From NCBI GenBank assembly GCA_964515555.1, contig CAZEVY010000006.1:1-64000 (forward strand): 64,000 nucleotides of DNA. Reading direction: 5' to 3'. A model generated the notes under the pieces. The model did not search any database. It had not been told where the DNA came from and saw only the letters and a list, made by a program, of their open reading frames with translations. This document shows positions 57,724 through 64,000 of the stretch, one piece after another. The DNA comes from CAZEVY01 sp964515555. Its GTDB lineage: Bacteria; Acidobacteriota; Terriglobia; Bryobacterales; Bryobacteraceae. A program made the translations under genes and the position numbers. Numbering within the stretch: position 1 is the first letter of the stretch; the number at the start of each line of letters is the position of its first letter.

Positions 57724-59577
57724 CTAGCGTGGCTCCGTGGTGTGCGCCGTCACCGCCGCCGGCGCCAGGATGGTGAAGCACGAGCCTTTCCCGGGCGCGC
57801 TCTCCACCTCGACGCGCCCGCCGTGGTGCGCCACAATCTGCTCGACGATCGCCAGGCCGATGCCCACGCCCGCCTCGCCGCTGGCCTCGGCGCGCTTGGT
57901 CCGGTAGAACTTGCGGAATATCTGCTTCACTTCCTTCTCGTCCATTCCGATGCCCTGGTCACGCACGGCGATGCGCACGCGATCGCCGTCGCGCGCGCAG
58001 TCGACGCGCACCTCGGTCGAGGCCGGCGAGTACTTGATGGCGTTGCTCAGCAGGTTGTAGACGGCGTACTCCATCAGCTCCCGGTCGCCGACGACCGCTA
58101 CGTCGTCCATCGTCTCCATGCGCAGCGCGATTCGCTTGCGCTCGGCGAGCGGCGCGGCGCGCTCCACGCACACGGTCACCACCTCGGCCGCCGGCCACGT
58201 TTCGCGCCGCAGCTCCATCTGTCCTTCCGAGAGCCGTTCGACGTCGAGGAACGTCTGCATCATGCGCGCCATGCGCTTCGACTCGGTGTTGATCATCTCG
58301 GTCATCGCGCGGCGTTTTTCGTCGGGCAGCGTGTAGCGGCCCATGATCTCGCTCGATCCCTGAATCGCCGCCAGCGGCGACCGCATCTCGTGCGCGACGA
58401 AGCGGATCGCCTGCTGATAGCGCTCGCGGTCCTGTTCGGACTTGCGCAGCCGCCGCCGCACGACGAAGTGCTGGAAGCTGGCCGCGCCGGCGATGCCGAG
58501 CCATCCCACCGAGAGCGGCGCCGTCACCGGGAAGACGACGTCGGAAGTCCACAGCGAATACGGCACGATATGCGCCGCGCCCAGTATCGCCGAGCCCGCG
58601 GCGTACGCCGGCCAGCCGCTCAGATAATGAAACGTCGCCGCCGCCGCCACCGCGATCAGCAGGCAGAACGTCAGCGCCGCCGGCCCGGATGCCGGCCGCG
58701 GGAACCGGCCATCGGCCAGCGTCTCGTAGGCGTTCGTGTGAATCTCGACCCCCGGCATCGTGCCGCCGGCCGACACCGGCGTCGTGTGGCGATCCTGTCC
58801 CTGCGCCGTGAATCCCACGAACACGACCTTGCCGGCGAGCTGCGACGCCAGCTCCGGGCGGCGCTTGAGCTCGTCGATCGCGATGTGCGGCGCCGTGAAA
58901 CCGCCTGCCTCCGGCGAGCGACGGAAGCGCACGATCATCGAGCGCGCATCGGCGCGAGCGAGCGGAATGTCGGTCTCGCCGACGCGCAGGAATGCCGGGC
59001 TTTCCTCGATCGCCGCGCCACGCGACAGCCGATAGGCCTCCAGCGCGACCGCCCATCGACGCTCGCGCCCGTGCGCCTTTTCGAGCGGCACGCGGCGTAC
59101 GACGTGGTCGCGGACGTCGGGGTCGGCGTGCACGTGACCGATGGCGGCGGCGTGGCGCGCGAAGGCGGCGTACGGCTCCTCCCAGCCGCGCGGAGTGAGA
59201 CTGGCCGCCAGCACCAGGTTGCGCGTCGCGGCGAAGGCGGCCTCGAGGCGCGCGTCGTCTTCGGCGCGGTCGCCCGCGCCGGCGAGCAACACGTCGACCA
59301 CCACCGCAGCCGGCGCCGCGCGATTCGCGACCTCCAGCGCCTCGGCGATCGTCCGCCGCAGGGCGCCTTGTCCTCCCATCGCCGCCCAGGTCTGCTCGTC
59401 GATCGCGAGAATCGCCGACCCCGAGCCCGGCGCCGGCGGCGCATGCATTCGGAACAGGAAGTCGTGAACGTCGTTGTCGATCCCCACGCCGATCGCCGAC
59501 CATCCCACCGCCAGGCCCGCCAGCAGGCAGAGAGTCACCACGGCGGCGTACTGGCCAGTCTGCTTCCAGCCCGTCAT
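57724..59577 (-). CDS. CHASE2-domain sensor histidine kinase
   Basis: 617 residues. An N-terminal helix is followed by a periplasmic CHASE2 domain (about 35-300: AILAIDEQTWAAMGGQGAL, FVGFTAQGQDRHTTPVSAGG), then three more helices. The cytoplasmic kinase has its H-box FVAHEMRSPLAAIQGSSEI near residue 395, N-box NLLSNAIKYSPAS, and glycine boxes VRDQGIGMDEKE and GEAGVGIGLAIVEQIV. It partners the NtrC-type regulator, whose ATG directly follows its stop. The ligand is unknown. Confidence 0.94.
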   Translation of the reverse strand: MTGWKQTGQYAAVVTLCLLAGLAVGWSAIGVGIDNDVHDFLFRMHAPPAPGSGSAILAIDEQTWAAMGGQGALRRTIAEALEVANRAAPAAVVVDVLLAGAGDRAEDDARLEAAFAATRNLVLAASLTPRGWEEPYAAFARHAAAIGHVHADPDVRDHVVRRVPLEKAHGRERRWAVALEAYRLSRGAAIEESPAFLRVGETDIPLARADARSMIVRFRRSPEAGGFTAPHIAIDELKRRPELASQLAGKVVFVGFTAQGQDRHTTPVSAGGTMPGVEIHTNAYETLADGRFPRPASGPAALTFCLLIAVAAAATFHYLSGWPAYAAGSAILGAAHIVPYSLWTSDVVFPVTAPLSVGWLGIAGAASFQHFVVRRRLRKSEQDRERYQQAIRFVAHEMRSPLAAIQGSSEIMGRYTLPDEKRRAMTEMINTESKRMARMMQTFLDVERLSEGQMELRRETWPAAEVVTVCVERAAPLAERKRIALRMETMDDVAVVGDRELMEYAVYNLLSNAIKYSPASTEVRVDCARDGDRVRIAVRDQGIGMDEKEVKQIFRKFYRTKRAEASGEAGVGIGLAIVEQIVAHHGGRVEVESAPGKGSCFTILAPAAVTAHTTEPR

Positions 59578-59587
59578 GACCGAATGC

Positions 59588-60838
59588 TCACCGGCGCGAC
59601 ATGGCGCGCTCGATCTCGGCCGCCTCGCGAGCGAGCGAGGCGCTCAGCACGCGCGCGCCGTTCCCGGTGATCAGCACCATGTCCTCGATGCGGATGCCGA
59701 TGTTCTCCTCGGGAATGTAGACGCCCGGCTCGATGGTGACGATCATGCCCGCGGCCAGCGGCGCCGTCGCGTCGGTGGCGTCGTGGACTTCGAGGCCGAC
59801 GTGATGCCCGAGCCCGTGCGTGAAGTACTTGCCGAGCGGGTCCCCCTTGCGATCCTTGCCGTGCGCGTTGATGTAGTCGCGCGCAATCTTCGTGAGGCTC
59901 TTGTCGCCGTCGCCGGTCAGCATCATGCCGGGCCTGGCGGCGGCGATGGCGGCCTTCTGAGCGCCCAGCACGATCTCGTACAGCTCGCGCTGCCGGGCGG
60001 TGAACTTCCCGTCGGCGGGCACGGTGCGCGTGATGTCGGCGGCGTATCCGGCGCACTCGGCGCCGACGTCCATCAGCACCAGCTCACCCGCGTCGATGCG
60101 GCGCGCGTTCTTGCCGTAGTGGAGAATCACCGCCGTTGGCCCGGAGCCGACGATCGGCGGATAGGCGTTGCGCTCGCAGCCGCGCTCGAAGTACGCGTTC
60201 GTCATGGTCGCCGCGACCTGGTACTCGAACAGGCCCGGACGGATGCGCTTCCAGGCTTCGCGATGCGCCTCGATGGTCGCATCGGTGGCGCGCTGGACGA
60301 GCTCCAGCTCGCGCGCCGACTTCACCATGCGCAGGCGCGCGATGGCGTTCGACGGGTCGCCGATGTCGCGCAGCGGGAACATCGTCCTGAGTCTCGCCGT
60401 TCCTTCCGAGCCGGGCGGCGAGAGCATGCGCTCGTGCTTTTCGGCGAGCCGTTCGAGCAGCGCTTCGAGCTTTCCCATCGCCAGCACTGTGGCGAAGCCG
60501 GTGCGCGCCGGAGCGTCGTCGTCTTCGGGCGCGAGCTTGCGGCCGGTGTAGCGCTCGCGAACGGCGCTGCGCCGGGGCAGCAGCAGCGTCTCCTCGTCGG
60601 GCGACATCACCAGCACCGCGCCCGGCTCCTCCCACCCGGTCAGGTAGAGGAAGTTCGGCTCCTGGTAGAAGCCCGATCGCAGGTCGCCGCGCTCGCGCTC
60701 CGTGGCGCCGAACAGCACCACGACGGCGTCGCCGAGCTCCTTGCGCAGCGCCGCGCGCCGCGACTTGTGCTCGTCGAGCGGGATCGGCGACGCGGCCGAG
60801 ATCGCTGCCACGAGCAACGCGAGGCGGGCGGTGCGCAT
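59588..60838 (-). CDS. Secreted Xaa-Pro aminopeptidase-like M24 peptidase
   Basis: 416 residues with a signal peptide (LALLVAAISAASP). An N-terminal creatinase-type domain precedes the pita-bread domain. Its metal ligands are two Asp in LVLMDVGAECAGYAADITRT, His in GLGHHVGLEVHD, Glu in IVTIEPGVYIPE and Glu in IGIRIEDMVLI. It removes N-terminal residues before proline, here in the periplasm. TATACT at 60852-60847 is its -10, eight bases before the ATG. It lies ten bases upstream of the CHASE2 kinase, so all three genes are probably one operon. Confidence 0.93.
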   Translation of the reverse strand: MRTARLALLVAAISAASPIPLDEHKSRRAALRKELGDAVVVLFGATERERGDLRSGFYQEPNFLYLTGWEEPGAVLVMSPDEETLLLPRRSAVRERYTGRKLAPEDDDAPARTGFATVLAMGKLEALLERLAEKHERMLSPPGSEGTARLRTMFPLRDIGDPSNAIARLRMVKSARELELVQRATDATIEAHREAWKRIRPGLFEYQVAATMTNAYFERGCERNAYPPIVGSGPTAVILHYGKNARRIDAGELVLMDVGAECAGYAADITRTVPADGKFTARQRELYEIVLGAQKAAIAAARPGMMLTGDGDKSLTKIARDYINAHGKDRKGDPLGKYFTHGLGHHVGLEVHDATDATAPLAAGMIVTIEPGVYIPEENIGIRIEDMVLITGNGARVLSASLAREAAEIERAMSRR

Positions 60839-60948
60839 CGACTACGAGTATACCCGAGGGTCGCCGTCATGCCGTACCGTCGAAACACGCGTTAATTGTG
60901 CGGCCATTTTACTTCCGTCCCAGGGCCGCGACGCTACACTGGAGTCCG

Positions 60949-61509
60949 ATGCAGCGATTCCTCGGGCTTCTGCTGCTCGCGGCGGCACTCGCGCCGATGG
61001 CTCTCATCGCGATGACCATCGCGATCCTCTCGCGGCGCTGGCCCCTGGTCGCGCACCGGCGCGTCGGCCGCGGCGGGCGACCTTTCTGGATGTGGAAGTT
61101 CCGCACCATGTGGGACAGCCCCGTCTACGTCGAGGATCGCGGCCTGCCGCCTCCGAAGGAGGAGTCCGACGACCGCGTGAGCAGCGGATTCGCGCGCTGG
61201 CTGCGGCGCCACTCGATCGACGAGCTGCCGCAGCTCTGGCACGTGGTTCGTGGCGAGATGGCGCTGGTCGGACCGCGCCCGCTGACGCGGCAGGAGCTCG
61301 AAGTCCACTACCGCGACGCGATGAGCGAGATCCTCGGCGTGCGGCCGGGGATGACGGGACTGTGGCAGGTCTCCGGACGCAGCCGGTTGAGCTACGCGCA
61401 GCGGCTGCGGCTCGACCTGTTCCTGGTGCGCCACCGCTGCGTGCGCCTGACGATGCGGATTCTCTGGAGGACGGTTCCGCAGGTGCTGCGTGGCGCGGAC
61501 GCCTGGTGA
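60949..61509 (+). CDS. Initiating sugar transferase (polyprenyl-phosphate glycosyl-1-phosphate transferase)
   Basis: 186 residues from ATG 60949 with GGAG just before it. A single N-terminal re-entrant helix is followed by the PGT core: HRRVGRGGRPFWMWKFRTMW, the catalytic Asp-Glu pair in RRHSIDELPQLWHVVRGEMA, VGPRPLTRQE and RPGMTGLWQVSGRS. This is the small monotopic form that loads a sugar phosphate onto undecaprenyl phosphate to start exopolysaccharide or O-antigen units. TACACT at 60935-60940 is eight bases before the ATG. An O-antigen ligase lies nearby. Confidence 0.93.
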   Translation: MQRFLGLLLLAAALAPMALIAMTIAILSRRWPLVAHRRVGRGGRPFWMWKFRTMWDSPVYVEDRGLPPPKEESDDRVSSGFARWLRRHSIDELPQLWHVVRGEMALVGPRPLTRQELEVHYRDAMSEILGVRPGMTGLWQVSGRSRLSYAQRLRLDLFLVRHRCVRLTMRILWRTVPQVLRGADAW

Positions 61510-61512
61510 CGG

Positions 61513-62334
61513 TTACTGAACGGCGATGGTCGCCTGATCGGTCGAGGTAATGCCGCCCTGGACCAACTGGATTGGAACGGCTCCGCCCGGCGCGACCCCC
61601 GCGGGTACGGCGACGTTGAGCTGATAGACTCCCGGAAACTGGGGCGACAGTCCGGCGAAGAAGACCTCGGCTTCGCGTCCGCCGATGAGAACCCGCGGAC
61701 GGGTCACGCAATGCCGCAGCGTGGTAGGACCGCCCGGCTCTCCGTTACCGACCGGCGGATCCACCGCTCCGAGTCCGGTGCCGAGAATGATCAGCGCCGC
61801 CCCCGCCGTCGTCGCGTGAGTGGTGAGACCGGGGATCGCGCCGGGGGGCGCGGCCAGCGTTCCGTCGGCGTTGATCGCGATCGCGTGACCCACTCCGCCG
61901 CCCACCGTGAAGATGCCGGGGTTGAACTCGGCGATCGGCACATTGGTGGGAGCCGACGATTGCGTTCCGCGTCGCACGACGATCTGCGCGTTGCCCGTCG
62001 CCGTCGACCAAGGCACCTGCGCGTTGATCTGGCCCTGCGAGATAAACAACAGCGGGGCCGGGACGTTGTTGAACGTCACCGCGAGGTCTACGTCGACTTG
62101 CGGCGTCTCACCGCAGCTCCTCGGTACCCGCACCGACAGGGGAACTGTACACGCCACGGCCAACTCGCTCGCGAGATTGCTGCCGAAAATCGCCACCAAC
62201 GCGCCGGCGCTGACCGCCTGGTTGCGCGCGAAGCTGGCCGCGTTCAGCACGCCGCCTTCCGGCACCGCGGGCGCCTGCGCTGCCGCAACGGACGTGAACA
62301 CCACCAAGGAGCCTAGGACGCGAAGCCGCATCAT
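61513..62334 (-). CDS. Secreted protein of the Solibacter-type TIGR03437 domain
   Basis: 273 residues from ATG 62334. A signal peptide (VLGSLVVFTSVAAAQAP) is followed directly by the domain: VLNAASFARNQAVSAGALVA, FISQGQINAQVPWSTATGN, ILGTGLGAVDPPVGNGEPGG and AGLSPQFPGVYQLNVAVPAG. The same domain forms the C-terminus of the subtilisin at 8945-11842; here it stands alone. Function unknown. A surface-attachment or structural role is a guess. TATCAT at 62349-62344 is nine bases before the ATG. It lies 50 bases after the O-antigen ligase gene. Confidence 0.88.
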   Translation of the reverse strand: MMRLRVLGSLVVFTSVAAAQAPAVPEGGVLNAASFARNQAVSAGALVAIFGSNLASELAVACTVPLSVRVPRSCGETPQVDVDLAVTFNNVPAPLLFISQGQINAQVPWSTATGNAQIVVRRGTQSSAPTNVPIAEFNPGIFTVGGGVGHAIAINADGTLAAPPGAIPGLTTHATTAGAALIILGTGLGAVDPPVGNGEPGGPTTLRHCVTRPRVLIGGREAEVFFAGLSPQFPGVYQLNVAVPAGVAPGGAVPIQLVQGGITSTDQATIAVQ

Positions 62335-62384
62335 GCTATTCCGATGATAGAGGAACGCGACGGGCCGCGACAAGACGGGCGGTG

Positions 62385-64000
62385 TTAATTCCTCTGGCGC
62401 GCGCGGATTCGCTCGAGCGTCGCGGCGACCTCGGAGTTCCTGCCGGCGTTGAGCTCGGCGGCGATGTCCGCTTCGCGCGCCGCCTCATCAATGCGGCCGG
62501 CGAGTTCGAGCGTCTGCGCCAGCGTCCAGTGCGGTTTGAACCAGTGCGGCGCCCAGGCGATCGCTTCCCGCAGCGAACGCTCCACTCCTGCCGCATCGCC
62601 GCGCAGTGCCTCGAAGCCCGCGAGGCTATACCACGCGTTGTGGCGGTCCTCGGCCGATTCGGTGGCGCGCCGTGCAGCCTGGTAAGCCTGCTCGACGCCG
62701 CGAGCGCCGGAGAGGAACTGGCGCGACGAACGGGCGGCTTCGAGCAGTCGGCGCGAGTACCAGAGGTCGGGCGAGCCGCCGGGGGGGCGATGATGCCCGG
62801 CGTACCGCTCGATGGCGGCATCGACGCGGTCGGCGTCGAGGTCGCGCCGGACGACAGCGAGCGATCGGTCGGCGACGAGGAGGGAGGCAGCGTATACAAG
62901 GAAGGCCGCGGCGGGTGGGGCGGCGCTCCAGCGGCGCGCCGGGCCTCCAGGCCCGGACCCGGCGAGCAGGAATATCGCCAGGTACGTCGCCAGTGCCGTG
63001 GCCGCGGTGAAAGCCGTAAACTGCTGCGCGACCAGCAGCGCGACCAGCGCCGCGCCCATCGGGGGATCGGCGAACGCCCGCCTCAGCGCCATCGCGCACA
63101 GTGCGGCGAGAATCAGAAGCCCCGGCGCGCCTTGCGAGACGAAGGCGTCGACGAACAGGTTGTGCGGCGACTCGTAGAAGAAATCCGGGTACGCCTTGGC
63201 CAACTCCGGCGACTGCCGTTTGGGGAACTCGGTCGCGAACGCCTCCGGACCGAAGCCCACCAGCGGCCGCTCGAGCGCCATCCGCGCCGCGTCGCGCCAA
63301 AGCAGCATTCGAGCGCCGCCGAAGGCGTCTTCGGCCGACCATAGCACTCGGCTGCGGAGCGCGCGTCCCGCGGGCGAGGCGACGAACGCGACGGCGATCG
63401 CAGCTACCACCGCGGCGCGCTTCGCCGACGGACGCCAACCGCGGACCAGCAGCAGCGCGCCACCGGCCGCCACCGCGAGGATCGCGGCGCGCGTTCCGCT
63501 CAGGACGATCGTGGCGGCAGCGAGCATCGCGACGCCGCTAGCGGCGGATCGCCACGCCCGCGCCGTCTCCCGCGATCGCAGGTCCACCGCCGCAAACAGC
63601 ACAAGCAGCAGCCACGTCGCCGCATATGCAGCGTGGCCGAGCGTCGAGGGCGGCCGCACGATCTGGCGCGTGCCTTCGCCAGCGTGATAGGCGGACTTCG
63701 GGAGCCACGGGTCGACTCCGAAGTACTGCGCGATGCCGTAGATCGCCACGGCGCAGCCGGTGATCGTGAGAGCACGCAGCAGATCTCGGCGCGCGTCGCC
63801 TTCGGCGGCAAGCCGCGCCAGCGCCCACGCGAACAGGATCGCGGCGGCGTGCGTGACCAGGCCGAATCGCCGCCAGTTCGAGCCGCCGAGCGAAAGCCCC
63901 GGGTGCTCCGAGAGCGCGGTCGCGACGGCCAGGGAGCCGATCAGGACCAGCGGGATCGCTGAAAGCCGAGCGGCCATCAGCGCCACGGCTCCACCGGCCA
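62385..64000 (-). CDS. O-antigen ligase-family membrane protein with TPR tail (start outside window)
   Basis: At least 538 codons, open to the right edge, so the first helices are probably missing. About ten membrane helices are visible. The Wzy_C core is ALERPLVGFGPEAFATEFPK followed by PHNLFVDAFVSQGAPGLLIL, with the conserved His of ligases. The C-terminal 130 residues are helical TPR-like repeats (NAWYSLAGFEALRGDAAGVE, WTLAQTLELAGRIDEAAREA). It would join polysaccharide units to lipid A-core or polymerise them in the periplasm, in keeping with the sugar transferase gene nearby. Confidence 0.88.
   Translation of the reverse strand, partial: AGGAVALMAARLSAIPLVLIGSLAVATALSEHPGLSLGGSNWRRFGLVTHAAAILFAWALARLAAEGDARRDLLRALTITGCAVAIYGIAQYFGVDPWLPKSAYHAGEGTRQIVRPPSTLGHAAYAATWLLLVLFAAVDLRSRETARAWRSAASGVAMLAAATIVLSGTRAAILAVAAGGALLLVRGWRPSAKRAAVVAAIAVAFVASPAGRALRSRVLWSAEDAFGGARMLLWRDAARMALERPLVGFGPEAFATEFPKRQSPELAKAYPDFFYESPHNLFVDAFVSQGAPGLLILAALCAMALRRAFADPPMGAALVALLVAQQFTAFTAATALATYLAIFLLAGSGPGGPARRWSAAPPAAAFLVYAASLLVADRSLAVVRRDLDADRVDAAIERYAGHHRPPGGSPDLWYSRRLLEAARSSRQFLSGARGVEQAYQAARRATESAEDRHNAWYSLAGFEALRGDAAGVERSLREAIAWAPHWFKPHWTLAQTLELAGRIDEAAREADIAAELNAGRNSEVAATLERIRARQRN

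Noticed and set aside
56650..59670. Open frame of about 1000 codons opposite the kinase and NtrC genes
   Set aside because: Same GC-driven shadow. It spans two genes with complete functional motifs on the other strand.

Overview
The window is 64 kb of GC-rich, gene-dense bacterial chromosome. It most likely comes from an Acidobacteriota of the Solibacter/Bryobacter type. I infer this from two proteins with the Solibacter-type C-terminal domain (TIGR03437 family), a large carboxypeptidase-regulatory/TonB-receptor-like outer-membrane protein, several secreted carboxypeptidase-regulatory and LolA-like proteins, lpxC (so a Gram-negative envelope), and a microcompartment locus of the fucose/rhamnose aldolase type. 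The sequence is a draft: it has one 100-N gap and two genes broken by single small indels. I see no rRNA, tRNA, CRISPR array, insertion sequence or prophage.

Layout. 1-3.5 kb: a truncated secreted protein of tandem PPC-like domains, its secreted neighbour, and an ECF sigma factor with a membrane anti-sigma factor split by the gap. 3.6-5.5 kb: a lone winged-helix regulator, a Fic AMP-transferase whose start codon lies in a perfect 13-bp inverted repeat, and a small membrane protein. 5.6-14.2 kb: two tandem paralogous membrane glycosyltransferases, a large secreted subtilisin and cell-surface proteins. 14.2-21.3 kb: a P-loop/nuclease-like fusion, hpt, an M20 dipeptidase, murJ and an OPT transporter. 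21.3-27 kb: phosphomannomutase, a frameshifted PQQ beta-propeller protein, lpxC coupled to a CDP-alcohol phosphatidyltransferase, and a LolA-like protein.

28.1-30.1 kb holds the most striking locus: a compact operon of a class II aldolase, one hexameric shell protein and three different pentameric shell proteins of a bacterial microcompartment, with none of the usual downstream enzymes. 30.2-40.4 kb: an S9 peptidase, an HPr-kinase-like protein overlapping a TonB-receptor-like protein, a GT4 glycosyltransferase, and a TauE/S41/LolA-like operon. 40.6-42.2 kb: a second ECF sigma/anti-sigma/Spy-like envelope-stress operon. 42.2-45.5 kb: nitrilase, Tat-exported oxidoreductase, DUF1080 protein and a frameshifted Uma2 nuclease. 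45.5-55.7 kb: a permease, a response regulator, and a tightly overlapped seven-gene run (class III aminotransferase, oxidoreductase, esterase-like hydrolase, GNAT, COG1915/TIGR00300 protein, queF, methyltransferase). 55.7-64 kb: a methyltransferase, an M24 peptidase/CHASE2 kinase/NtrC regulator operon, and exopolysaccharide genes (sugar transferase, O-antigen ligase).

Two patterns recur. Many first genes carry a -10-like hexamer only 6-13 bases before the start codon, suggesting short or absent 5' leaders. Within operons, genes are joined by 4-base ATGA/GTGA/TTGA overlaps. A short palindromic intergenic repeat occurs at least three times.
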